Shown piece after piece: positions 1 through 6,772 of a stretch of DNA of 8,588 bases. The notes under the pieces are model-generated. The model was not told where the DNA came from and made no database searches. It saw only the letters and a program-made list of their open reading frames with translations. Origin of the DNA: Cyclobacteriaceae bacterium (GTDB lineage Bacteria; Bacteroidota; Bacteroidia; Cytophagales; Cyclobacteriaceae). The position numbers and the translations under genes are program-made. How positions within the stretch are numbered: position 1 is the stretch's first letter; every line of letters begins with the position of its first letter. The stretch spans positions 1-8,588 of the forward strand of contig JALOMY010000131.1 in assembly GCA_025455225.1 (NCBI GenBank), in the 5' to 3' direction.

Positions 1-257
1 TTTTATGCATGGATCTGGATGCTTTTAACAGGCAGGATTTTTCGAGGGAGTTTATTGATACTTACAATACCCATTTCTATGCACTCCGGACACCTGAGGA
101 AAATTTACTTTTTATTTATTTTAAAAGTTACCGGGCCAATGTGCGCGCAAAAGTCAATGCCCTACGGGCAATGACTGCCAGTAGTGATAGCCAGCAGGCA
201 CAGTCGCTAAAGGAGTGTGAACGGTACCTCCGGTTGATGCAATCCTACATAGAATAG
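1..257 (+). CDS. Aminoglycoside-phosphotransferase-like kinase, C-terminal end (5' partial)
   Basis: The frame is open from base 3 to the TAG at 255-257; the true start is upstream of the window, so the ATG at base 9 is internal. Visible residues begin LCMDLDAFNRQDF, followed by FIDTY and YFKSYRANVRAKVNALR. The MDLD...GRPD-like start and the YRA-x-VR-x-KV-x-x-LR helix are what I recall from the end of the phosphotransferase domain in the 'bifunctional aminoglycoside phosphotransferase/ATP-binding protein' family. In that family the kinase domain is normally followed by a P-loop AAA_33 domain. Here the protein stops about 25 residues after the helix, so the ATP-binding half is missing or lies upstream. 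The substrate is unknown, and the family name does not establish drug resistance. Mycobacterial Rv2004c, a DosR-regulon protein, belongs to this group. Convergent with the mgtA remnant. Confidence 0.72.
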   Translation, partial: LCMDLDAFNRQDFSREFIDTYNTHFYALRTPEENLLFIYFKSYRANVRAKVNALRAMTASSDSQQAQSLKECERYLRLMQSYIE

Positions 258-580
258 TTCAGTTATACCTTGTTCAATGTTTTCTCTACAACTCGTATAA
301 TCAGACTCGCTATAACGATAATGACCGTTACAAAATGGTAATTTCCCGTAAGATGTGTCTGTTTTTGTAAACCAAAATGGTAATATAATCCTATAAACAA
401 ATGCCCATCGCAAGAACCTGATTAAACACGTGCTGGTTCGAAAGGTAGCATATGGTAAGTAAGGTTCCCTCTTCGGGAATGGGCGTAAACTGATCAACCG
501 TTATAAATCCTGGAAAAATTTCAAAGTACCCGAGGTGCAGTGCGTAATTAGTAAAGTCAGGATCGATCGCCATTGGTACT
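258..580. other. Gene-free gap between convergent genes
   Basis: This 323-base stretch separates the 3' ends of the kinase and the mgtA remnant, so no promoter is required. I see no hairpin followed by a T-run that would be a convincing terminator. It contains a 12-bp direct repeat (331-342 and 373-384) and a stretch in forward frame 1 that reads like a decayed protein. Short antisense open frames (391-573 and 207-497) have no recognisable family and are probably chance. Confidence 0.6.
331..384. repeat. 12-bp direct repeat, two copies 42 bp apart
   Basis: CAAAATGGTAAT occurs at 331-342 and again at 373-384. The offset of 42 bases is a multiple of three. Two copies are too few to define an array. 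They could be the trace of a small duplication in decayed coding sequence, or coincidence in AT-rich DNA. Confidence 0.5.
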
Positions 581-603
581 TCATTGCCATTTCATTCGAT
601 TGA
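397..603 (+). pseudogene. Possible degenerate coding remnant (transposase-like?), very uncertain
   Basis: Forward frame 1 from 397 reads TNAHRKNLIKHVLVRKVAYG, then K and a TAA at 460-462. The same frame continues with GRKLINRYKSWKNFKV and later KVRIDRHWYFIAISFD before a TGA at 601-603. The composition is basic and aromatic. The second part vaguely recalls the N-terminal half of TnpB/OrfB transposases, where a K-x-P-K-x-G strand and a 'GKWYVS' strand occur. No catalytic motif is visible, a stop interrupts the frame, and it overlaps the end of the mgtA remnant by 23 bases. It may equally be non-coding. Confidence 0.13.
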
Positions 604-1006
604 AGAAAATTCGCTTGGTGATATCGGTGGTTAATCCGTACAGCAACGCAATGCCCATCATACAACCCAACACTTTAACCGGTAATGCAATGAAGCCAAG
701 GTAATTTGGTGCAAGCAGAGGTAAGGTATAAAGTATCAGGATTACAGCACCTGAAGCTATCAGCATATACTTACCCGGCCGGCTTTTCAATACAGGTCGC
801 TGAGTTCTTATTATCAAGAGCACCAGGATTTCGGTAATTACCGATTCAATGAACCAGCCTGTTCGAAATGTTTCTTCATGGGCTTTGAATATAAACAGCA
901 GAGCACCAAAAGTTAAAAAGTCAAAGAAGGAACTGATTAACCCGAATACGATCATAAAATTTCTGATAAGCAAGGTGTTCCATTGCCTGGGTTGACGAAG
1001 TTGTTC
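581..1006 (-). pseudogene. mgtA: C-terminal fragment of MgtA-type Mg2+ P-type ATPase, out of frame with the main gene
   Basis: This frame carries the last membrane segments of the ATPase encoded at 952-3072. Family similarity resumes at about 1006 with EQLRQPRQWNTLLIRNFM, which matches E. coli MgtA around DEQIQKPQRWN. It then runs through VFGLISSFFDFLTFG (M7), FRTGWFIESV and VLLIIRTQRP (M8), and two further hydrophobic segments (M9, M10). It ends in NRMKWQ, close to the E. coli MgtA terminus RYGWQ. No ATG stands at the point where similarity resumes; the first usable start is a TTG at 973-971, inside the similarity, so this is a gene remainder and not an independent gene. Ten-segment P-type ATPases need M6-M10 for ion binding and folding. 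Separate translation with assembly in trans is possible but unlikely. Confidence 0.85.
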
Positions 1007-3072
1007 ATGGCGGGCAAGTCAGTAAGGAAGTTGGCTAACAGAATTTGCTTGGGCAACAAGGGAAGAAAAGGAAGAAGCAACGATGTTCCAGCCAGGCTGA
1101 ACATATTACCGAAATTCGCGCTGGTAGTAACGAAAATATATTTCAGGGTATTGACGAACGTCTTTCGCCCTTCTATAATTCCATCAAGCAAAACCTTCAA
1201 ATCCTTTTGAAGAAAAACAAGGTCGGCCGATTCTTTGGCAACGTCTACAGCGGTGTCAACGGAAATTCCCACATCAGCAGTTTTAAGTGCGGATGCATCA
1301 TTAATTCCATCACCGATGTAACCAACCACATTTCCTGCTTTTTGTAATGCACGTACAAGGCGTTCTTTTTGATTGGGTTCCGTTTCTGCAAAGACATCTG
1401 TTTCCTGGACGCGTTTGATTAGGGCCTCATCGCTCATGGCTCGTAATTCGGTTCCGGTAAGCAAAGTGTCGGTTCGAAGACCGATTTCTCCACTCATGTG
1501 GCGGGCAACTAGCTGATTATCGCCTGTAATTAATTTCAGTGTTGTTCCGGTTTCGCGGAGCTTTTGGATGGTCTCTTTTATGCCCGGCTTAATAGGATCG
1601 GAGAGAATAATAAATCCGAGAAAAATCATGTCGGTCTCATCGTCTTTATTGATTACGGGGTCACCGGTAATATCCTTATAAGCAAGACCAATGGTTCTGA
1701 ATCCTTGTGAACTGAACGATTCAAAATTCTTTTGTATAGCCTCCGACACCTTATCTATCGGAAGGACTTCATTGTTCTTATTTTCGACATACCGGCAAAC
1801 ATCAAGAATATTGTCTACTGCACCTTTAGTAATGATGTAGTGCCGTTCCTTATGTTGAACTACAATGCTTAACCGCTTACGGATAAAATCATAGGGTACT
1901 TCATCCAGTTTGTTGTATTCTTTTATTTCGACATTTGAAAGACTTCGGATGGCTTCATCCAATGGATTGGTGAATCCGGTTTCATACAGTGCATTGAGGT
2001 AGGCATAAAGACGTACTTTGTCGGATGGATTGCCTTCCCAATCCGTTGTCTGTTCTACGGAAACAATACCTTCTGTCAGCGTTCCGGTTTTATCCGAGCA
2101 AAATACATTCACTGATCCCAGGTTTTGAACCGAGGCGAGTTTCTTTACAATTACTTTCTTTTCGACCAGTCGTTTGGCGCCAGCCGATAAGGTAATGGTA
2201 ACAATAGCCGGAAGTAATTCAGGCGCAATGCCTACGGCCAGGGCAAGGGAGAAGAGTACCGAATCGGAAAACGGTTTTTCCAGATAGAGGTTCAGCACAA
2301 GAATCATTAACGAGAGCATCAGGGTGATGCGCATCAGCAGGTATCCAAATTTGCGTGTTCCTCTTTCGAATGCGGTTTCCGGCTGATGTTTCTCCAGATC
2401 TTTGGTTATTTTTCCAAGTTCAGTGTTATTCCCGGTGGTAACTACAAGTGCCCTTGCTGTTCCATTGACTACACTGGTTCCCTGGAAGAGGCAGTTTTTT
2501 CGCTTCGCCAATGGAGTGGATTCTTGAAGTTCATCCGGATTTTTTTCGGCCGGAAACGATTCACCCGTTAGTGTGGCCTCATTCACGTGAAGGTCATTGG
2601 CTTCTATAATACGACAATCGCCTGGAATGATATCACCGGCATTCAGAAGGATAACATCTCCTGCAACAATTTCTGAGGCCGGTACATCCCGGATCGCTCC
2701 TGAGCGCATTACGGTACAGGTTACCTGCACCATGGCCTGTAGTTTCTGAATAGCCCGGCTGGCGTTACGTTCCTGGATAAAGCCAAGAAATCCGCTTAGA
2801 AGAATAATGCCAATAATGATGTAGCTATTGGTGTATTCACCCAAAACTGAAGAAAGAATTACTGCAAAGATGAGGATGAGCATCAGCGGGCTTTTAAATT
2901 GCCCGAAGAAAAGAAGCAGATCTTCAAAAGCTGGATTTTTTTGTTTCTTTATTCCGGAGGATCGTTTACGGCCAAGCACTTGTTCACCGGTAAGGCCATT
3001 GGGGGTTGATTGAAGTTCGCGTAGTAAATCCGCCAGGGAAGCAGACCAGAATGTTTTTGAATGTAAGGCCAT
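952..3072 (-). CDS. mgtA: Magnesium-translocating P-type ATPase (MgtA family), truncated by frame disruption
   Basis: A P3B-type ATPase that would import Mg2+ across the inner membrane. From the ATG at 3072 the motifs appear in order: cation-ATPase N-terminal domain (about 5-70); actuator loop TGES (169-172); M4 motif PELLP (284-288); phosphorylation motif DKTGT, with Asp327 as acceptor; nucleotide-binding KGA (416-418); TGD (516-518); and GDGIND (587-592). M6 begins with LANFLTDLPAM (679-689), then the reading departs from the family and stops 17 residues later. The remaining segments are encoded in the shifted frame at 581-1006. By comparison with E. coli MgtA (M6 sequence VAIPFDNVDDEQ), about 28 bases are missing at about 1007, including the conserved D-N-V-D part. 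The intact total would be about 850 residues. It follows the lon-like gene by 38 bases on the same strand, so they are probably co-transcribed. An alternative TTG start at 3078 sits at better spacing from AAAGAGG (3096-3090). Likely non-functional as encoded. Confidence 0.9.
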   Translation of the reverse strand: MALHSKTFWSASLADLLRELQSTPNGLTGEQVLGRKRSSGIKKQKNPAFEDLLLFFGQFKSPLMLILIFAVILSSVLGEYTNSYIIIGIILLSGFLGFIQERNASRAIQKLQAMVQVTCTVMRSGAIRDVPASEIVAGDVILLNAGDIIPGDCRIIEANDLHVNEATLTGESFPAEKNPDELQESTPLAKRKNCLFQGTSVVNGTARALVVTTGNNTELGKITKDLEKHQPETAFERGTRKFGYLLMRITLMLSLMILVLNLYLEKPFSDSVLFSLALAVGIAPELLPAIVTITLSAGAKRLVEKKVIVKKLASVQNLGSVNVFCSDKTGTLTEGIVSVEQTTDWEGNPSDKVRLYAYLNALYETGFTNPLDEAIRSLSNVEIKEYNKLDEVPYDFIRKRLSIVVQHKERHYIITKGAVDNILDVCRYVENKNNEVLPIDKVSEAIQKNFESFSSQGFRTIGLAYKDITGDPVINKDDETDMIFLGFIILSDPIKPGIKETIQKLRETGTTLKLITGDNQLVARHMSGEIGLRTDTLLTGTELRAMSDEALIKRVQETDVFAETEPNQKERLVRALQKAGNVVGYIGDGINDASALKTADVGISVDTAVDVAKESADLVFLQKDLKVLLDGIIEGRKTFVNTLKYIFVTTSANFGNMFSLAGTSLLLPFLPLLPKQILLANFLTDLPAMNNFVNPGNGTPCLSEIL

Positions 3073-3110
3073 TTGCAATTGCAGATTAACCTCTTTCAGG
3101 AATCGTTTTC

Positions 3111-5489
3111 TTAACGGGTTGCTGATGAATGATTATCCGAAGCATCCTCGTTAGCATACGCCTTCAGTTTATCGGCATAGGCATTCAGTTTCTGGTTAAC
3201 CAGGCAGGCAATGGTTCCTGGTTCATCTTTCGTTTCGGCTTTCATGCCGGTAAGTAATTCGATTCCTTCATGTACTAAATCAATCGCCCAGATTTTAAAG
3301 TTTCCTTTACGGACTGCTTCACACACTTCTTCTTTCAGCATCAGGTTACGCATGTTGGAAGAAGGGATGATAACACCTTGCTCACCGGTCAATCCTATTT
3401 TTTTACAAACTTCAAAGTATCCTTCAATCTTTTCATTCACGCCACCAATGGCCTGAACTTCGCCTTTCTGGTTAACTGAACCGGTTACGGCAATGCCTTG
3501 TTGAATGGGTACATCGGCCAGTCTTGAAAGAATAGCATAGAGCTCAGTACTTGATGCACTGTCGCCTTCTATTTCGCTGTAACTTTGCTCAAAAACAAGA
3601 TGGGCATTCAGGCTGATCGGTTTATCCTGGATGAATTGCTCCGATAAATAACCAGTTAAGATCATGACTCCTTTGGTATGGATGGGCCCACTCATTTCGG
3701 CTTCCCGCTCAATGGCAATAATGCCATCTTTACCCAAACTGGTACTGCAGGTAATGCGGTTCGGAATTCCGAATTCAATATCGCCCAGCAGAATAACCGA
3801 TAATCCGTTAACCTGGCCGATCTTTTTACCTTCAATGTCAATCAGAATCTGTTTATTCTGAATCATCTCATTGATCTTTTCCTGAATGAGATTGGAGCGA
3901 TAGATTTTTTCTTCAACGGCTTTCTGAATGTGTGAGGCATCAATCTGTTGATGTCGCTCGAGACTGGCGTAATGGTTGGCTTCCCGGATAACGTCTGCAA
4001 TTTCACCGAATTGCGTACTGAGTTTTTCCTTATTATCGGCCAGGCGTGAACCAAATTCGATAATCCGTGAAAGCGCTTCGCTTGTCATTGGAAGAAGTTG
4101 TTCGGTTCGGGTTAATGTCAGACAGAACCCAATGAATTGACTGATGTTTGTTTCCGTGCGTGGCATGGACGTGTCAAAATCAGCTTTTACTTTAAATAGT
4201 TCGCGGAAATCGTTATCGTATTGGTAAAGCACATGATAATACAAAGGATTACCGATCAGAATCACTTTCACATTCAACGGAATGGATTCCGGTTTCAATG
4301 TTTTTGCCGTAATGAATCCCCATTGCTCGCTAAGATCTTCAATTGCAATCTCTTTGTTTTTTAGTGCACGCTTTAAACTTTCCCATGAAAATGGATTTTT
4401 AAATAATTCTTCAACCGGAATGATGAGATAGCCACCATTGGCAGCATGAAGCGCACCTTTCCGGATCAAGGACATGTCGGTTATCCAGGTGCCCATTTGC
4501 ACTTCCTTTTCAACCCGACCGAATAAGTTGTAATATGTTGGATGAAGTTCTAGAACAACGGGAGCGCCTTGCAGTTCAGCATTATTAACAAGCAAATTCA
4601 CTTCGTATTTCTTACTAAAGAATAGTGCACCTGCCGGTTTATCAGAACCCAGCAATTCACCCAAGTTATTGAGCATATCTTCCTGAACGTCTTTCAGGTG
4701 CTTAAGCGCTTCAGGAAGGGCAATGTATTTTTCTTCTGTTTCCTCAAACAACGCCTCAACAGCAAACTTGGCTACTTCTTTCTGAAGCCGGGAAACATTT
4801 TCGTTGGCCGTTTTTTCAATTTTTCGTCCTTCCCGTAATGCAGTTTTTATTTCATCAAAATACTGGGCTTGTTTCTTCCTGATTTTTTTCTGTTCGTTTT
4901 CATCCAGGTTGCTGAACTCTTCATTTGTCATGGGCTTTCCGTTGTGAAGCGGCACGGTAATAATATCAACAGGAGTTTCCTCGATTTGGATGTGATCTTT
5001 GAAAGCACGTTGCTTCACTGCCAGTAGAAGTTCTTCCTGTTGTTGTTCAAGAGCGTCAACAATTTTTTTTCTGCGTTTGATGTAATCTTCACTTTCAAAA
5101 GCTTTAATAAGGGTTTGCCGAGAATCGGCAATCAGGTTTTTAAGGTCATTCTTGAATTGGGTGCCCATTCCAGCCGGAAGCGACAACCGTTTAGGCTGAT
5201 AAAGATCTTTGAAGTTGTTTACATAGCACCAGTCGGGCGGAATAGACTCGGTTCGGGCAGGTTCTTCAACAAATCCTTTTACTGCAGTTAATTTACCTGT
5301 ACCGTGTCTTCCTGACACGTATACATTAAACCCCCGGGCCTTAATTCCAATTCCAAGCTTTAATGCCTTTACACCACGTTCCTGGCCAATAATTTTTACG
5401 CGGAATTGCGATTCATCCGGAAATAGTCGTTTTACTTCAATGGTATCGCAAACCGAACGAAGATCCTGAACTGTCAATGTGTGTATCAT
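3111..5489 (-). CDS. LonB/LonH-type ATP-dependent protease (AAA_32 + Lon catalytic domain)
   Basis: A cytoplasmic Ser-Lys protease of the LonB/YcbZ (LonH) group rather than classical LonA; 792 residues from the ATG at 5489. The order is: N-terminal segment with IIGQERGVKALKLGIGIK (33-50); P-loop GRHGTGKL (60-67); long charged coiled-coil insertion (about 115-265); GALHAANGGYL (345-355); sensor-like ILIGNP (410-415); FRELFKVKADF (428-438); and Lon domain EGDSASS with catalytic Ser644 and GGVNEKIEG with catalytic Lys687. The P-loop lacks the usual Ser/Thr after Lys66, and the Walker B position reads YLIIPVEEL with Pro where Asp is common, so ATP hydrolysis may be weak. The frame also opens at an ATG at 5621. 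I reject that start because its 44 extra residues do not resemble the family, it would leave only 45 bases to the divergent gene, and it would cover the dyad at 5575-5586. First gene of the operon with mgtA. Confidence 0.92.
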   Translation of the reverse strand: MIHTLTVQDLRSVCDTIEVKRLFPDESQFRVKIIGQERGVKALKLGIGIKARGFNVYVSGRHGTGKLTAVKGFVEEPARTESIPPDWCYVNNFKDLYQPKRLSLPAGMGTQFKNDLKNLIADSRQTLIKAFESEDYIKRRKKIVDALEQQQEELLLAVKQRAFKDHIQIEETPVDIITVPLHNGKPMTNEEFSNLDENEQKKIRKKQAQYFDEIKTALREGRKIEKTANENVSRLQKEVAKFAVEALFEETEEKYIALPEALKHLKDVQEDMLNNLGELLGSDKPAGALFFSKKYEVNLLVNNAELQGAPVVLELHPTYYNLFGRVEKEVQMGTWITDMSLIRKGALHAANGGYLIIPVEELFKNPFSWESLKRALKNKEIAIEDLSEQWGFITAKTLKPESIPLNVKVILIGNPLYYHVLYQYDNDFRELFKVKADFDTSMPRTETNISQFIGFCLTLTRTEQLLPMTSEALSRIIEFGSRLADNKEKLSTQFGEIADVIREANHYASLERHQQIDASHIQKAVEEKIYRSNLIQEKINEMIQNKQILIDIEGKKIGQVNGLSVILLGDIEFGIPNRITCSTSLGKDGIIAIEREAEMSGPIHTKGVMILTGYLSEQFIQDKPISLNAHLVFEQSYSEIEGDSASSTELYAILSRLADVPIQQGIAVTGSVNQKGEVQAIGGVNEKIEGYFEVCKKIGLTGEQGVIIPSSNMRNLMLKEEVCEAVRKGNFKIWAIDLVHEGIELLTGMKAETKDEPGTIACLVNQKLNAYADKLKAYANEDASDNHSSATR

Positions 5490-5574
5490 GGTGTTCGAGA
5501 ATTTTACAATTTCCGGTAGGTAAAGCGTACCGGAATAGCCAGTTAAAAGTAACATCTGCAGAACAGGTATTTTG

Positions 5575-5586
5575 TGACGAATATCA
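5575..5586. promoter_or_regulatory. Crp/Fnr-type dyad in the lon / archease divergent promoter region
   Basis: TGACGAATATCA is a TGAT-N4-ATCA dyad with one mismatch, preceded by TTTG (5571-5574). Its centre (5580.5) lies 91.5 bases from the lon ATG at 5489 and 86.5 from the archease ATG at 5667, so it could serve either gene. On the lon side TACTTTTA (5551-5544) resembles the Bacteroidota -7 element TAnnTTTG (5 of 6) and would put the dyad about 40 bases upstream of the transcription start. The weakest of the three dyads. Confidence 0.35.
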
Positions 5587-5666
5587 TCCGAATCTGCAAC
5601 GTTATCAGTGATTTGCGTCATATCCTTTATTCAGGTTTAAAGCAATCTTGTTCTTGAATTCAGGAG

Positions 5667-6083
5667 ATGAAGAGCATTCAACAACTATTCCATATAGCCG
5701 ATATCCGACTGGTTATTAAAGCCGATACGCAAACCGAATTATTTGAAGCCGGATTGGAAGCTATGGCAGAAATTCTGAGAAAAGGAAGTTGTAAGGATAT
5801 TTCGGTTTTACCCTTGCATGAGCGTTTGGAAGTATCATCGCCCGATCTTACTGCATTGCTGATTGATTTTTTGTCGGAAGTTCTGTTGTTCAGTCACACC
5901 AACAAAGCGGTCTTTTGCAATTTGGTTGTCGAGCAGATGAACGAAACTTCGATTATTGGTACAATACACGGCAAGCCGGTCGATGAGTTTGATGATGACA
6001 TTAAAGCAGTAACCTACCATGAGGCCAATGTTCAGCGGAATTCGTTGAATCAGTATGCAGCCAAAATTGCATTCGTAGTTTAG
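5667..6083 (+). CDS. Archease-like protein
   Basis: 138 residues, the usual length for archease, a small metal-binding protein that helps the RNA ligase RtcB form its guanylated intermediate. Visible family signs are HIADI at 9-13 (family H-T-A-D-I, Asp a likely metal ligand), DLTALLIDFLSEVLLF at 60-75 (family D-x-x-x-L-L-x-D-W-L-x-E-L-L), and KAVTYHEANV at 113-122 (family K-A-V-T-Y-H). The C-terminus ends IAFVV, where many archeases end in an Asp-Ile that contributes to the metal site. The first half of the common 'DHTAD' motif is also changed to FHIAD. No rtcB is in the window. AGGAG abuts the ATG, so ribosome binding is not the textbook arrangement. Divergent from the lon-like gene, with 177 bases between their starts. 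Confidence 0.82.
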   Translation: MKSIQQLFHIADIRLVIKADTQTELFEAGLEAMAEILRKGSCKDISVLPLHERLEVSSPDLTALLIDFLSEVLLFSHTNKAVFCNLVVEQMNETSIIGTIHGKPVDEFDDDIKAVTYHEANVQRNSLNQYAAKIAFVV

Positions 6084-6198
6084 CACCATTACCAGTATTC
6101 TGTAAGTATCGGATCCCCATTGATAAAGTCAATTGCTATACTTTACATTGGAGTCTGCAGATCTTAAATTTCTCCAAAAGAAAATGGTCTTTCTTCAG

Positions 6199-6220
6199 AT
6201 CACAAAGTGATTAAAATCAC
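6199..6220. promoter_or_regulatory. Crp/Fnr-type operator, perfect dyad GTGAT-N4-ATCAC with an extra half site
   Basis: GTGATTAAAATCAC (6207-6220) is a perfect 5+5 inverted repeat with a 4-base spacer, the geometry of Fnr (TTGAT-N4-ATCAA) and Crp (TGTGA-N6-TCACA) sites. It matches the Crp form at 9 of 10 fixed positions. A third arm ATCAC at 6199-6203 pairs with GTGAT across AAA, so the half sites alternate. The centre (6213.5) is 81.5 bases before the ATG at 6295. ATCATTTG follows at 6238-6245 and may include a -7 element. The archease gene lies upstream on the same strand, so the site most likely controls the 6295 gene. Confidence 0.6.
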
Positions 6221-6294
6221 AGGTTAAAACTACACCCATCATTTGAAATTCGGTAAGCTGGTGCAAAATTCCGCATGTATTAAAATCAATAATC

Positions 6295-6771
6295 ATGGCA
6301 ACGACTATGAACATTAAAAAGCCATCCTTAGAACTGGTATCCGGTAAGGGTACGATCGGTTCCATTGAGGCTGAGTTCAGCGGACGTTATTCCATTGCTG
6401 AACACTGGAAATCGGAACTGGAATTTTTCCAGGATGAGTTACAGTTTCTTCATACCCTGGTGAATAAATATTTCATTCAGCTTATTGGCTCAGAACATCT
6501 GGACAAAACGAAGAAGCTGGTGAAAAAATTTGGCGAGCTGGAACAGGGCCTCAATTTGCTAGCCGAACGGAACAGCAACTACATGGAGCACATTCAGGAA
6601 TTAATTGAGAATGCTTTTGCCCATGATGCGCACCAGTATCGTGAAGAACATAGTGAACTGGAGAAGGAATTAATTGCATTCATGAAGAACTTCCGGATTG
6701 CCAAGCGGGAAGCCTTCCGATTAACAGAACAGGTTATTAAGTCAGAAAAATCGAAACATTTATTACAATAG
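6295..6771 (+). CDS. Helical protein of unknown function
   Basis: 158 residues that I do not recognise as a named family. After a disordered-looking N-terminus (1-33) with two short strand-like stretches, the rest reads as long amphipathic helices: about 34-62 (HWKSELEFFQDELQFLHTLV), 67-110 and 115-155. There are no cysteines, signal peptide or membrane segment, and charge is evenly mixed, so a cytoplasmic helical bundle or coiled coil is likely. The ATG at 6295 was chosen because it is the first in frame after a clear promoter-like region; ATG 6307 is an alternative. It has its own strong Crp/Fnr-like operator 81.5 bases upstream. Its TAG is one base from the stop of the convergent flavin-protein gene, leaving no room for a separate terminator. 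The context suggests a stress-induced protein, but the sequence shows no activity. Confidence 0.8.
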   Translation: MATTMNIKKPSLELVSGKGTIGSIEAEFSGRYSIAEHWKSELEFFQDELQFLHTLVNKYFIQLIGSEHLDKTKKLVKKFGELEQGLNLLAERNSNYMEHIQELIENAFAHDAHQYREEHSELEKELIAFMKNFRIAKREAFRLTEQVIKSEKSKHLLQ

Positions 6772-6772
6772 G

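Noticed and set aside
207..573. Antisense open frames of 60-96 codons over the kinase end and the following gap.
   Set aside because: No family resemblance, no ribosome binding signal, and overlap with a better-supported gene or decayed DNA.
524..581. AAGTACC (524-530) and GGTACTT (575-581) forming a possible stem.
   Set aside because: The 44-base loop is too large and no T-tract follows, so it is not a credible terminator; chance is likely.
952..1010. Programmed ribosomal frameshifting joining the two mgtA frames.
   Set aside because: No slippery heptamer or obvious downstream structure is visible at the junction, and conserved M6 residues are missing altogether, which a frameshift cannot restore.
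2325..2336. A further perfect TGAT-N4-ATCA match (TGATGCGCATCA).
   Set aside because: It lies deep within mgtA, in codons for a membrane segment, with no gene start nearby. It shows that the core can occur by chance and is a caution for the promoter sites.
3863..5291. Other open frames of 60-85 codons inside the lon-like gene on either strand.
   Set aside because: They lie wholly inside a strongly supported coding region and have no recognisable domains; they are shadows of its codon pattern.
5490..5621. N-terminal extension of the lon-like gene to an ATG at 5621.
   Set aside because: The 44 extra residues do not resemble the family, the start would crowd the divergent archease gene, and it would bury the dyad at 5575-5586 in coding sequence.
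6119..6133. Inverted repeat ATTGA-TAAAG-TCAAT after the archease gene.
   Set aside because: The 5-base spacer does not fit Crp/Fnr geometry, there is no T-run for a terminator, and arms of five bases are weak evidence.
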